A stretch of 64,000 bases of DNA from Monarcha castaneiventris obscurior (GCA_026261815.1 JAMPIT010000848.1:1178001-1242000); one strand, 5' to 3'. Numbered from the stretch's first letter, positions 50,252 through 62,610 are shown. Made by a program: numbers and translations. Notes: generated by a model not told the origin, from the letters alone.

Positions 50252-53215
50252 CAAACGGAGCGTCCCTCGTCTCTCTGGTAAAGATGCACAGCACCGCTGC
50301 TGTGGCGGGAGAGGGACGGGCACAGCCACCGGACTGCCACAGCCCCATCCCTCCCCAGCCACATGCCGCGGGACGGCAGCCTGGCCCCGCCGGGAGAGCC
50401 GAGGAATGTCTGTAACCAAAGAACCTGGCAGGGTAACTTCTTTAAAGGGACTAACAGTGATACATAGGAAACGATGGACAAAGCTTTAATTACCCAGCAC
50501 ACGAAGCTCTATGCATCACTGATGAGGCGGGGAGTCTCCTCCAGAGCATTAAGTATTCTGGTTTAGCCTGGAGCCAGGAAGTCACCACTTGCTGAGCAGC
50601 CAGTGTGTGGGCAGCTGCTGGGTAGCTGCAGGCAAACCTGAACTACAGTGAATTAATGCTTTTCCTAAACAAACAAAACCTCCTGAAGTAACTGCCAAAA
50701 ACCCCCAAACCGTAGCAGCAGATGTAAGGGACCCTGCTCAGGTTACACACTGAACACAGGATCATACAGAAACCAAATCTTTTTTGTTTGTATTTTTTTT
50801 TTTGGATAAAATTTAATTTCGTTGTTTTAATGTCTATTGCTGCTTTAAGGCATTACATAAGAATATGGAGATTCCTAGACCTGAATGTAGCTGAAACTGA
50901 ACTGTGAGGTGATAGAATTACTTTTCTAGCTAGAACTAAAGAAATATTGTTTTATATGTTTGGTTGTAGTTTACAAATATTCACTACTTTTTAAAGCATC
51001 TAAAATCTTTCCTTACATTTTAAAATCCTGCTGAATGGTTTGAAAGCTTACACAGTAACTGGAGCAGGGAGGATTTGGGCTCCAGGGTCTGTAAAGGAAA
51101 ATGTCCTTGGAGCATCCATTTCCCAAACAAATGTGGTATGGTCAGCAGGAAGGACAGTGTAGTGGTCAATGGCACCCTCAAATCTCAGCCCCTCAAATGT
51201 CACGTAGGATGTCAGGAATCCGAGCAGTGGTGGCAGGGCGTTCCTTCCAGGGAAAATCCCACCCGACCCTTGTGGGATGCAGGGACCAGGAGTGCAGCAC
51301 TGCTCTTGCCTGTGCCCATCTCATGCTGTGCGCAGGGGGAATGGGACAGTGAGGCAGGAAAGCACTGCCACTGCTGGGGGGTCTTGGGGGGCTGCAGGCA
51401 GGGGCTGTACGTCTCCTCCCCTGTGCTCCCATCTCCTTGTACATCCCTGTGCACAGAGGTGGGATGCTGCTGGTGCTTGTGTGCCCAGCCCCAGCCTGGC
51501 AGCTCCCTGGGGGCTCCTGGGGCTGTACCCTCAAACTGGGAGCTCCTGCAGCCACCACTGTGCTCACTTTTGATTGCCTTCCTCTACTCCCCAGCTTTGC
51601 CAGAGTGATTATCATGCTGTCCATGAAGTCGTGGGCATGCTGAGCCTGTGGTCACTGGGAAGCTGCAGGTGCCTGGCGCCATTTCCACGAGGTTTTCTGT
51701 AGCCACTGGGCTACTGTTCCAGCAGGCATCTCTGGGGATTCTGAATTCCAATGCACATTTCAATGCACTGAAATGACTTCCCCCTTGGTCCCTCTGTCCT
51801 CCCCTACCTCTGCTGTTCATCTGTCACCTGGCTCTGGAAGAGCCCTTGGGTGCCTTCTCAAAATTATTCGGGTTCAAACCATGGGCCAACCCTCCACCCA
51901 ATCGATGCCAGGCTGCCTTGCTGTCTTGCAAGGTGCTGGACAGCATCACTGGGAAGAGCTTCTCTCCCAGCTCCTTCTACCTCGCTGGCACCCCTGTCCT
52001 GGTGGTGGAGGACAGCAGCTCCCATTTTCCACCTTGTGTGCAGTTTTCCACCCCAGCTCTGAGGACCATCTTCTCTTGGTCTCCAATCCAAGGCTGTGCT
52101 TGGGAATGGACAGCAAGGGAAGTCCAGGTAGTTTAAAGGCTTTTTTTTCTCCTTGTTTTAACCTGGAGGTTACTCTTTAGAGAGATCTCCTTGGGGTTCA
52201 TTCTCTGTGACTTGTTCAAGCCATGTGCCTTAGTTAAGAACACTCTGGAGAAAGCCAATTAGGCTGGTCCATGTCACTGCTGGCACCTCCAATGCTTGAC
52301 AAGTGCCTGGGGAAACATAGCATCCTCTTGTCACCAGCCCCTGGACTGGGCAGATGGCAGAGTGGGTTCTGTGCGTGCTGGAGGTGTTTGGGAAGCCTTG
52401 GCATCGCCAGTGCTGCACCAGCTGCTTTTGGACCCCTCGCCAATCTGTGATCCTTATGTCCAGCTGGACCCCAGCCACAACACTAATTCCTCATCCCAGG
52501 TCCTTGCAGTCTCCGTTTGGAGCCCAGCGTGGGGCCGGAGGGTGAACAACCATCCCGTGCAGGGGCTCAGGGTGACAGCCATCCTCTGGTCTGATGGGTT
52601 GGATTTTCCAAACTGTGCGAACATGTGCCCTCCACTCCATGGCATCCCTGATCTTATACTCCATATCTCACATCCTTTCCTATCTGATCAAAAGGAAAAC
52701 AAATAGATGGGGGAAAAAAAAGGACTTGGGGAAAAGTAAACAAAGATAAAAGAGGAATGAGAATTGTCTTGGCATTAAGCTCACTTGATGAGAATTGTGG
52801 TAGACAAGTCTTCCTTGAAATGTTTTTCCCTGTAAGAGCTGCCTTTTATTATGAGTTTATAACATGTTTTTAAGGGAGGGGGATCTCAGAAATTCCTTTT
52901 TAATACTTTTTAAAGGTTTCTAACTCTCCCTGGTGCTATTTTTTTAGGTTAAGGATTTTTAATGTTGAACATGTTGTGGGTTTTTATATGATCTTTTAAA
53001 AATGAGAGAAATGTATGTTTTTTAAACACATTTCACATTTTTTGTACCTAGAATGTGGGAACTCACAACTCTGCCATGTCCACATGATTTCACTGGTTTT
53101 CCATGTGGGAAAAAAAAAAATGTCGACAGTTCACCATTTATCATGTCTGATTAAAAATGAGTATTTCTGTATGGCTGCACAGTCTTACTGGGTAAATAAA
53201 GGGGGTTCACAGTGG
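50252..53215 (+). other. DNMT3B: DNMT3B 3' untranslated region (probable)
   Basis: AT-rich sequence after the stop, with no canonical AATAAA noticed until 53,195. The length of about 3 kb depends on that signal being the one used. No further exon recognised. Confidence 0.6.
53195..53200 (+). terminator. DNMT3B: DNMT3B poly(A) signal
   Basis: AATAAA within GGGTAAATAAAGGGGG, followed shortly by a GC-rich intergenic minisatellite. Confidence 0.65.
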
Positions 53216-53337
53216 GAGGAGGGGCACAGCCAGGGAGCCGAGCTGCCCCTTTCCTGCTGCCGCTGAGGTGACACCAGTGCCACTAAGGTGGCCGGTGCTG
53301 GTTTGCCAGTTGGAGCCGTGCCGGGCTGTGCCGAAGG

Positions 53338-53583
53338 GTCGGGTTGTGCCGGGGGTCTGGTCCCGGGGGTTCAGGGTCGGGTTGTGCCGGGGGTCTGGTC
53401 CCGGGGGTTCAGGGTCGGGTTGTGCCGGGGGTCTGGTCCCGGGGGTTCAGGGTCGGGTTGTGCCGGGGGTCTGGTCCCGGGGGTTCAGGGTCGGGTTGTG
53501 CCGGGGGTCTGGTCCCGGGGGTTCAGGGTCGGGTTGTGCCGGGGGTCTGGTCCCGGGGGTTCAGGGTCGGGTTGTGCCGGGGG
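53338..53583. repeat. 38-bp minisatellite, six copies, GC-rich
   Basis: TCTGGTCCCGGGGGTTCAGG recurs at 53,356, 53,394, 53,432, 53,470, 53,508 and 53,546 with near-perfect identity. Each unit has two G5 runs. The glycine/arginine/valine-rich open frames spanning it on both strands are repeat artefacts. Confidence 0.96.
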
Positions 53584-53860
53584 TCGGAGCCGAGGTTCGG
53601 GGCCGGGCCGTGCCGGGGGCAGTGCCGGGGGTCGGTGCCGGGGGTCGGAGCCGAGGTTCGGGGCCGGGCCGTGCCGGGGGCAGTGCCGGGGGTCGGTGCC
53701 GGGGGTCGGAGCCGAGGTTCGGGGCCGGGTTGTGCCGGGGGTCGGTGCCGCAGTTCGGTGCTGGGGGTCGTGGCCGGGTTGTGCCGGAGGGCAGTACCGG
53801 GGGTCGGAGCCGAGGTTCGGGACCGGGCCGGGCCGGGGGGCCGGGCCGGGGGGCAGTGCC
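53584..53860. repeat. 61-bp minisatellite and degenerate copies
   Basis: GGAGCCGAGGTTCGGG recurs at 53,586, 53,647 and 53,708 (61-base step), then in degenerate form at about 53,806. It is built of GTGCCGGGGG and GGTCGG blocks and continues the preceding 38-bp array. Confidence 0.93.
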
Positions 53861-53879
53861 GGGGGTGGGGGCCGGGGGT

Positions 53880-54600
53880 CGCGGCCGGAGCGCTCCCCTC
53901 GCACCCTCAGCCCCGAGCCCCACGCGCCCCGCCTCGGGCACGCGGGACCCCCGGTATAGGCGGGGCCAGCGGCTCAACCAATGGCGGACGAGCTCGCGGG
54001 CGGAGTGGGCGTGGCGTCACCATAGCAACACAGCAGCTCGCCCCGCCCCCCCGGGCCGGCGGCCTCCCCCCCCGCTCCCGTGCTGGCGCGCGGCGCTCCA
54101 CGCGCGGGCCATGACGTGCGCATGACGCAGGCGCGCAGCGAGCGCGTGACGCGGTCCCGGTCAGGGCGGGCGGGGCCGGTTTGAACGCGGGGCCGACGGG
54201 GCGAGCGCGGCGCAGGTACCGGGCCGGGGTCGCCGCGGGGCCGCCGGGCGGGAGCGGGGAGGGCCCCGGGCTCGGGGAGCGCAGCCCGGCGGAGCGCCGC
54301 CGCCGCCGTGAGGGGACCGACGCGAGGCCTGCAGGGCCGGGCCGCGCCCCTCGGCGGGCGGAGGTGCGGCGGGGACTGGGGGTGGCGGGGCGGAGGGGCC
54401 GGCGGGGGATAGTGAGGAGTAGGGCGGGGGGAGAACGGGCCGTGCCCCGCCCGAGGTGCGGACGGCCGTGCCCGGAAGCAGCTGCACCGGCGGCTCCGCT
54501 TTGTGCCGGCGGGGCTGGGCGGGGAGCGGCCGCTCGGTGTCGATCCCCGGGGTGATACCGTGGCTGGGGAGGAAGTGCTTCAGCCGGTCCCGGTGGCGCG
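53880..54600 (+). promoter_or_regulatory. MAPRE1: MAPRE1 CpG-island promoter
   Basis: CpG-dense region with AACCAATGGCGG (CCAAT box plus a YY1-like core, about 53,976-53,987), GTCACCATAGCAAC (RFX X-box-like, about 54,016-54,029), and three TGACG half-sites at 54,112, 54,123 and 54,147 flanking NRF1-like GCGCATG. A non-coding first exon ends at 54,215. Confidence 0.75.
54170..54215 (+). other. MAPRE1: MAPRE1 5' non-coding exon 1 (3' end firm)
   Basis: The GC-rich sequence ends at donor GGCGCAG|GTACCG inside the CpG island, about 640 bases before the ATG exon. The 5' limit is estimated. Confidence 0.55.
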
Positions 54601-54859
54601 GGGGAGAGGGATGAGTAACTTGCCGCAGCCGTGATTGCTTTCAGCGATTCCCACGTGAGCGCCTCGGTGCTGGTTTTTGGTCGGAAACGGCCAAGCCGAG
54701 CCCTTTGCAGTGGTGGTGCGGGAGGGTCCTCCCAGCTGCTGGCAGCCCGCAGCTGCGGCGCGATTCACTCACCGATGGCTCTGGAAGGCTCCAAAGGAAG
54801 CGGCTCCTCCGCAGCCCGGCGTCTGTGGCGCTCACACCTCTGGTTGTGTCTTTCAGAAA

Positions 54860-54980
54860 ATGGCAGTGAATGTGTATTCTACTTCAGTGACCAGCGATAA
54901 CTTGAGCCGACATGACATGCTGGCGTGGATCAATGAATCTCTGCAGCTGACGCTGACCAAGATTGAACAGCTGTGCTCAG
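54860..54980 (+). CDS. MAPRE1: MAPRE1 coding exon 1
   Basis: Encodes residues 1-40, ending KIEQLCS, and one base of G41. The exon itself begins at 54,857 after TGTCTTTCAG, three bases before the ATG. Confidence 0.98.
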
Positions 54981-57900
54981 GTAAGGGGGTTCACCCCGAG
55001 GGCAGTTCCAAGCGGGATGTGCACCCTTGTTCTGTCGAGGTGCAGCTGCACCCTCAGTGCTGCCCTGCTGTAGCTGTGCTCCTGGCTTAGTTCCTGGTGT
55101 GAACAGATTCGTGGTCAGTGTTATGATCCAGTTATGGTTGGAGTGTTATTGAAGTGGTTGTTAATAATGTCAGTGTAATGAAAAGGCACGTTTCCATGAC
55201 TCACTACAGCATAGATGCTATAAGGAATGGGTGTTAATATGAAAAAATGCCTCTGAGGAAGAGCGTGTTTTCCCATGAAGAATTAAGTGTTTAGTCTGCA
55301 TGGATGGAGTAAGTGTTACAAGTGCAACTAGCAAAAACAATTGTGATTTGTTCTGGAAGAGTACTGGAGTGTGAGGAAGGCAGAGCAGTGACTCTTGGGG
55401 TCATCTGCAGGATTTTACAACTCCTCTTGGTCCTGGAGCACGTCCAGTCTGTGTCAGCCCAGCTTACCTGGGCTTGAACCGACTTCAGCACAGCTGAATC
55501 TCGTGTACAGTCGTAGGCAGGAAAGGGGAAGTGACTGTGGTACAGAAATGGAGTCAAGTGTCATCGCAGGGAGGAGTGTGTGGGAGGAGGAGGCTTGTAA
55601 GAACGAATAAAAGATAATAGTCTGTGGAATAAGAGCTGAAAAAAACCCAAGGCTAAGAATGCAGCCTGGGTACAAGATAATTTGGATAACTACAACAGGC
55701 ACTCAGTGAAAAGGGGAAGTGTGGCTCATACAGTGACTTTAAGATAAGGTGTTGCTCATGGAAGGAGAGATGTGGAAATTGGAGGTGGAATAAAAGGAGG
55801 AATAAATTAAAAGTGAGTTTTAGACTGTCAACACAGGCTGTGGCTGAGTCTATGGAAGAAACAATCCCAAAGATTACAGACAAGCAAGGGACTCACAATA
55901 GGTGTTTGACAGGTATTTGTAGTGGCTTTTGTCTAGTGAAATGATGGACAAAAACTGTAAGGGTGGGGGAACTAAAGACCTAGGACCACAGGAGGAAGGG
56001 AAGTGATAAGCACTGTCTGCTTTCAGGCAGGTTAAACCCTGTGTATGCAGGGTTGATTTGCATGGGATTGGTGTGAGTCCTGAATGCTGTGAGAGCTCTG
56101 TGTTGAAGTGAGGATAATTAGTACTGGCTCTGCAGAATTCCAGCTCACCTGTTTTTGGGAAAAGACTGAGAGCTGTTGATGTGGTATGTCCTGTGTAACA
56201 TCCCTTTTCTGCATCTGCAATAATGCCTTGTGCCTTGGCAGGGATGAAGTGGCTTTTGCTGTCATAGTCCTGTGGAAGCAGGAGTTCCCAAGCTTGTTTT
56301 GCTGTTTTTGGCAAGGGCAGCAGTGACAGCAGCAGTTTGAGGTTGCATAAATGCACAAAAGCTGCCCTTTGACTTTGCTGTGATCCCTCTGTTTTTATCA
56401 CGCTTATTGCTCTGACTGCCAATAGTGAGCAAACCCTGGTTTCTGGCAAGTCCTCTGTGTTTGAGTTGGGATTGGAGTTCTGCAGCAGGTGAACTGAGAC
56501 ACAGTGAAGAGCAAACAGCAAGAGTTGGTTTGTTGTTTTTATTTTTAATTTGCTCCAGTGGATGACATCAGTCTTCTGGTAGCAGGTGAAAGTGGGAGCG
56601 CCTGCAAAATATCTTGATAGAGAGTGAACAGTTATAGGATGTGCTTGAGATGACCAGAGTAGTTTAGGGCAATGCTCTTCTATATTCCTTCTTGGCCTTC
56701 AGATAGCTCCCAAAAGCTTGTTGTGTAGCTGTTGGATGGCTTAGATTAGGCTTCCCATTACTCCTTAATTCATTCATGTTGGTGGGGGAATAATGCTCTG
56801 AATGTTGTGCTTGTGCTTTCAATGGCACACGGTTGTGTAATGTCACTGCAGAGTGAGGATCTAGTTTAAAAGTACTTTTTTTTGCTCTGTATATATATTC
56901 TACAAATATGGAGGTGGGTGTCCTCTTTTTGTGGCAGAACTGAATCTCTTTTTTCCTCTTACTACAGCAAGTGCTAAATTGGAGGACATGAAGGATTTAA
57001 AATTAATAGGAAGAAACACTTATCTTTTTTTGGTTCTTTGATTAAGGCCTGCTTTAAATATAATTCAGCTTAATTGGCCTCTTATCTTGGAGAGCACCTT
57101 GAATTGTGTATAGGTCCTGTTTGTAGGAGGTAAATGTATTGCTATTTCAGTAATGGTTAAATAAAATGGTTAGAATAATGCTTTTTCTGATTTAGTTCTA
57201 TTAGTATTGTTAAGAGAAGATTATGTGCCCATTAGACACATGTAACATCTCAGATCTGTACTGATATCCATGAAGAAAAGAAAGTCAGGTTTTTCATTAG
57301 ATTTTTTTTTTCTCTTGGAATTATGGAGGCAGGTTTGTTCTTATTCATAAGAGTTCAAGTCATGAGGCCAGAAGTTTGGTCCTCCAGCTCCTTTAAGCTT
57401 ATTTATGGCCATGCTGCACCAAAAAGGAGACTGAAGATTCCCGTTTTCTTGCCTTTGTTGCCTTTAAAGGGCTTGTGTGAGGGAGGAGTGAGTCAGGTCA
57501 GTTTGCTGACCTGACTGAAAAGAAACTCACAAAGGTTAGTGAGCTGAGCTGACTTAATTAATCCCAGGATTTGTGTTCTTTTCATTTTGGCAGGTGCTGC
57601 ATACTGTCAGTTCATGGACATGCTCTTCCCAGGTTCTGTAGCGCTCAAGAAAGTGAAGTTTCAAGCAAAATTGGAACATGAGTACATTCAAAACTTCAAG
57701 GTTCTACAAGCAGGTTTTAAACGAATGGGTGTTGACAAAGTAAGCTGGGCTATAACTGACTCTCTGCTTTTAATGTTAGTGTAGATGGGATGAACTTTCA
57801 GATTTAGAACTGAATGAATCTGGGAACAGAGTTTGATTTTGGTTTGTAAATCTCAAAACTTTTTTTTTTGGTTTGCCTTGGGATCCTCACATCAGTTAGG

Positions 57901-60900
57901 ACACATTTTGTTTTAGTCCAGTCAAGGTCAGGTTTCCAGTTCTTAATGATGAGATGAATGTTACCTTTTTAATTCTGTGCCACTTATGTGGCACAAAATA
58001 ATACTGAAATTTCTATGAGATCAGGTTTGCTTGAGTTTCCTCTTTGGATCATCTTTGCAGGAGGTATGTTCCCATAACCTACTGCTATGATAGTCCGAAG
58101 GATTCCAAATTCCTCTTTACAAGTGTATAGAATTACATAATTAAGGTTGGAAAACCTTTCTGAGACCATCAAGTCTGACTGTTTCCCCAGCACTGCGAAG
58201 CCCACCACTAAACCATGTCCCCAAGTGCCACGTATACATCAAATGCCTCCAGATATTAAAATATGTGATTTTTAGCCAGTGAAAATGAAATTGGGAAAGA
58301 TTTTGTTCAGATGGAGTGACAGTTCTGCTGATGCAAGGGGGATTTATTCAGGTGACAGTTACCAGACAGTGTGTTTGGTAGGATGCAGAACATTCAGTGT
58401 TGAAGCTTTTTCCTTCTTTAAGAAGATGTCTCATTCCATGGCTGGCAGCTCCAACAGACTCAATCTCTGCTTGGGGACAGTGGCTTGTGCAGTCTGTCCA
58501 CACAACCCATCTGGACAACCAGCCTGACTTCCAAATGCCAAATGGTAATTTGGTAAATGGTCATTATGAAAAAAATCTTTCCTACAAACAAAACTTCACT
58601 GTTTTCTGCATCTTTTTAATAGTCTTTAGTTATACACCTCATCCCAGAGAAGCTGGAGTCTGCTATAACAGTTATGTTTAGCTCTTGTAGCAGTTCTGCT
58701 GTTGTCAGTTCGGATTCATCAGAGCCAGCTTCACATGAACAGGAAGAAGTTTTGTCTGTAAACTTGGTCTAGCAGAAACTTTGCTGCAGAATTATTTAAA
58801 ATTATCTGGACCCTCAAAGGCAAAGCATGGTTTGTTTTTCATTCCAGTAATTACAAAAATCCTGTTATTTGACATAGTTGTGGTCAAGGGGGATTTTCCC
58901 TAGACTGGACAAGAATTAAATTTGCATATCTTCTGACTGCATTAACTTTAAAACTTTATATAAAAACCCATAGAGGTTCTTTACCCTTAATATGAGTCTG
59001 ACTGGTTTTTTTTTTTCTTTTTCCCCCCACTTCAGATAATTCCTGTGGACAAACTAGTGAAAGGAAAATTTCAAGACAACTTTGAATTTGTTCAGTGGTT
59101 CAAAAAATTTTTTGATGCAAACTATGACGGGAAGGAGTATGATCCTGTTGCTGCTCGACAAGGCCAAGACACAATAGCACCAAACCTTGTTACTCCAGTT
59201 GTGAACAAAACCAGGAAATCTCTCGGTACTGGCAGTGCAGGTAGAGAAAATAGTTAAAAGATTATCCAGATCATGAAAAACTCTGGGGAAATGAAGACTG
59301 GGTTGCTATTTAAATCAGTGTATGGGATTATAGTATTTTGCATCTTGTTTCAGAGATGCCAGGCTCAGACACTGAGGCTTGCTCTAGTACCCAGATGTCT
59401 GGAGGCTACAGAAAGAAAAGTCTCCTCTAAAAGAGAAAATGGCAAGGATTGGTGCCAATCGTGCCAAAAAGAATCATGCCATATTACATGGAGTCAAGGA
59501 AGGAACATACCTTCAAACTCTTTCATGTCTAAGCATGTTTGGAGGGGGGATAGTACCTTTATAGGAGGGAGAATTAATTCGAATTAATTGGTGAATTGAT
59601 CTTGCAGCCCCGCAGAGGCCCATCGTTGCACAGAGGACCCCAGCAGGTCCCAAAGCTGGGCCTGGAATGGGCAAAAAGGGTGGAGGAGACGATGAATCGG
59701 CGGGATTGATCGAGCAGGTGTGTACAGGACAGTCCTGTGACTGACCTCTGCCTGATAGAGTTATGTGCAGGTTTGTTTTTCCAGTACCACAGAATGTCTG
59801 GGTCAGGCAGATGGAAGAAAAGAGCTGATTCAGACCGATTTAAAATCACTTAATTGGAACCCTTTGTTATAATGGTCTTGCTCTCCTGATGGAAGCAAAA
59901 CTCCTCCTGTAGCACACAAGTGCCCAGACATTTCACCCCAGCGTGGGCTGTGTCACACATAGCAGGGTTTGTAAGTATTCCCACAGCTGTGTTGCAGCTC
60001 TCACCGCATTCCAGTGGAGCTATGAGCAGCTGCTCCTTCACTGAAATCCGGAGTGCAACACAACTGAACCTGCTGGCAGCAGGAGAGTTGTCGTGAAAGA
60101 ATGTGTGAGCAGAGAGAGCTGTAGGCAGTCAGTGCTTTACCTATTTCATGGAATCAGCCTTTAGTCTTTCCAAGTGGATTTTTATGGGTTGCACTGGATG
60201 TTTGTTGTGGCAGTAATATCAAAATTTGAGAAATGGCCCTTTGCCTCCTCTCACAGTCCCCCCCTCCCCCCCATATCTTGGTTACTGCTGAAGTGCTTTG
60301 CATATCAACGCCCTTCTGAGAATTACAGGGATGCCCCTTTTGCATAGATCCTACTGAATTCTGTCTGTGGTGGATAAATTATTATTGATGCCCCTTGGCA
60401 GATCAATGTATTGAAACTTACTGTTGAAGATCTAGAGAAGGAGAGAGACTTCTACTTTGGCAAATTGAGGAACATTGAATTGATCTGCCAGGAGAATGAA
60501 GGGGAGAATGATCCAGTGTTGCAGAGGATTGTGGAAATTCTTTATGCCACAGATGTAAGTAATCTGCTACAAACTGGGTTGCACAGTTCTTCCCTGCCCT
60601 TGAAATTGGAAGCTGCTTTGTTTTCCAGGGCTCTCTCTAGCTCTACTTTTTTTTTTTCCTCTCTGAGGTTTATGGCCTGGCTTTTTCCTGTAATAAAGGA
60701 GCAGATAACTTAATTATAGTCAGGCAGCAAACAAGGTAGACCTTTCATGAGTAGTATGTAACAAGTAGATCAAAGATGAGGAAAATACTTTTGGTAATAC
60801 ATCTTGACACTGTAAACAGTGTCTTAAGGGTGTCTTACCTGAAGTAAGAGGAAAAAAAAAGAGCCTACAGAGGAAAAAAAACCAGCCAGGAACTGGCTTG

Positions 60901-60999
60901 ACATCAGATTTTCTTTAAAGCACTTGTTTTCTTCCCCTTCAGGAAGGCTTTGTGATACCTGATGAAGGAGCACCGCAGGAGGAACAAGAAGAGTATTAA
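54860..60999 (+). CDS. MAPRE1: Microtubule-associated protein RP/EB family member 1 (EB1), complete
   Basis: Six coding exons (54860-54980, 57594-57739, 59036-59240, 59608-59717, 60402-60554, 60943-60999) give 263 residues with all phases matching; human EB1 has 268. The calponin-homology domain (about residues 14-116) binds the growing microtubule lattice. A basic proline/serine-rich linker follows (about 130-185), then the dimerising coiled coil and EB homology region (about 190-245). The EEY tail recruits CAP-Gly proteins, and the hydrophobic cavity of the EBH region recruits SxIP partners. EB1 is the core plus-end tracking protein. The ATG exon starts [20 protein letters not shown], as in human. 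It follows DNMT3B on the same strand with its own promoter. No defect seen. Confidence 0.98.
54981..57593 (+). other. MAPRE1: MAPRE1 intron after the ATG exon
   Basis: AT-richer unique sequence. No repeat family, RNA gene or extra exon recognised. Confidence 0.5.
57594..57739 (+). CDS. MAPRE1: MAPRE1 coding exon 2
   Basis: Encodes [15 protein letters not shown]...GFKRMGVDK, the core of the calponin-homology domain. Donor AAA|GTAAGC, phase 0. Confidence 0.98.
57740..59035 (+). other. MAPRE1: MAPRE1 intron 2 of the coding region
   Basis: Contains one CR1 fragment (listed separately). Otherwise unique AT-rich sequence without recognised features. Confidence 0.5.
58122..58235 (-). mobile_element. 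CR1 LINE fragment in MAPRE1 intron
   Basis: Reverse-oriented CR1 words: AGAATTACATAATTAAGGTT, GGAAAACCTTTCTGAGACCA, TCAAGTCTGACTG, CCACCACTAAACCATGTCCC and AAGTGCCACGTATACATC. Truncated. Confidence 0.88.
59036..59240 (+). CDS. MAPRE1: MAPRE1 coding exon 3
   Basis: Encodes [37 protein letters not shown] and then the start of the linker. This is the end of the CH domain. Ends phase 1. Confidence 0.98.
59608..59717 (+). CDS. MAPRE1: MAPRE1 coding exon 4
   Basis: Encodes the basic linker [18 protein letters not shown]... through [11 protein letters not shown]. This is the least conserved part of the family, as expected. Confidence 0.97.
60402..60554 (+). CDS. MAPRE1: MAPRE1 coding exon 5
   Basis: Encodes [30 protein letters not shown] and on to ILYATD: the coiled coil and the FYF...IELICQ signature of the EB homology domain. 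Confidence 0.98.
60943..60999 (+). CDS. MAPRE1: MAPRE1 coding exon 6 and stop
   Basis: Encodes [18 protein letters not shown] followed by TAA. The terminal EEY motif is intact. Confidence 0.98.
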   Translation, partial: EGFVIPDEGAPQEEQEEY

Positions 61000-61403
61000 C
61001 AGACCACATACTGTACCAGCAGAGCAGCAACATCAGAATTCTTTGCCCCAGATCATGTGCTTAACTGTAAAATACTCCACTTTATTCTTAGAGGACTCAC
61101 TGGTTTCTTTTCATAAGCAAAAAGTACCTCTTCTTAAAGTGCACTTTGCGGAAGTTTCACTTTTGCAGTGGGTTTGAGTTAGGAGCTCTTTCTCACGCTG
61201 TAGCAGAGCAGTATTCACATCGAGGTGGTATATTTAGGGAGCAAGAGGCTGAATATTTGGAACTCGTTGCAGAATGGTTTGCTGGTAAAACGCTGGTTTG
61301 TGGGAAGACTCTTTTTGTATCTAAGGCGGTGTGCAGTAGAGATATTAAAGACTCTGACTCACAGAAAGATTGAGTTAATGTGAAATTGCAGAACAGAAAT
61401 TAT

Positions 61404-61409
61404 AATAAA
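61404..61409 (+). terminator. MAPRE1: MAPRE1 possible proximal poly(A) signal
   Basis: AATAAA in TATAATAAATGCC, about 405 bases past the stop. Confidence 0.45.
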
Positions 61410-62584
61410 TGCCTTAAGAGTATTTAAAATATGCTTCCATATGCCAAATTGAAGTAATGTGATGGGAGATTTTATGTGCTTCATATTGGGGTAGACGTTT
61501 GTTTAACTCCATTCACTGCTGTCCAAGAGGCCTTGCGTGGCAGTCTCACTGTGTCAGCAAGTGCTCAAAAGGGGCTATTAAAACAAAACTCCATTCCTAT
61601 GTAAAGCTGCTTACTAAGTGATTAGTTCTCGATGAAATGGGCCTTAACGTTGCCTGTCACAAGATTAGAGGGAGTATGAACAGCTGAGACACATAAATTA
61701 CCTTGAAGAGTGCTGAAGCCTTTTGCTGTGGCATTGTGGCTTTGCCAAAACGTACTGTGTTTTCTGTAAGAAAAGCAAAACAAAGCAAAGGGCACACAGT
61801 CTTACTGCCTAAAATGTCCTTCAGAAGTGATTTTTCTTCCTGGCTCTTGTTTTTATTTGTTCTGTTTATTTTCATTCCTGTTGGAATCTCTTCTGTTCTC
61901 ACTTTCCCTTTTCCCATCCCGAGGAATGCTGATCACACCCAATAGTTGTAACAGGACTTGCACTGTGCAACTCGCTTGGAATGAAAGTGAATTGAGCATA
62001 TGAGGGTGATATTTTTCTGTCTGTTTTCTTCCCTCCCCCCCTCCCTTTTGAACCAGGGCATATTAGTAATAACATTTGCCAATTCAGTAGTCTTCTGGGG
62101 TAAAAACTAAAAGATCTTGGCTAACAGAGCTAATGTTATTGCAGAAAATACAGTACTGAGACTAACTTAAATATTAATATTTAAAATACTTTCCTTAACT
62201 GTCCTTTTTTTTGCTATCATGCCCCTCATTACTGTTGTGTTTGGCAAGATCCTGCAAGACTTCTGACTCCCCCTTCACTACTGAGATTTATCAGTCCTGT
62301 TGTGCTTGTATTCATTTGTTTCTGGTGGTAGCTTGTCCTAAAATGTGTGTAGGAGAGCATTTTATGGTAATTGTGTAGTGCATGAATCTTTGTGAAGTTC
62401 AGAGAAAAACCCAAATTCAGTGAATGCCAAAAATGCAAGTATCTAGCCATTGTTTAAAATTGCAGTGGTGCTATTTCTCTTGTGGCCTTTTAGACTTTTG
62501 TTGCCCTAAAACTCCATTTTACTGAGAAACCATATTTGACTTGGATTTTTCTTGACAGGGTTTTTCTATTTTAAGCAGTTTCTA

Positions 62585-62590
62585 AATAAA
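62585..62590 (+). terminator. MAPRE1: MAPRE1 distal poly(A) signal
   Basis: AATAAA followed within about 30 bases by a GT-rich stretch (GTGTCATGTCTGCTGG), a typical downstream element. Confidence 0.75.
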
Positions 62591-62610
62591 GTTCTGTATT
62601 TCAAGAGTGT

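Larger units (their letters stand above)
61000..62610 (+). other. MAPRE1: MAPRE1 3' untranslated region
   Basis: AT-rich sequence after the stop, with a first AATAAA at 61,404 and a second at 62,585. Short and long 3'UTRs are therefore both possible. Confidence 0.7.

Noticed and set aside
53268..54125. Overlapping 220-285 residue glycine/arginine-rich frames
   Set aside because: They are translations of the 38-bp and 61-bp minisatellites in all three frames. The 38-base period cycles the frame, and no protein family is recognisable.
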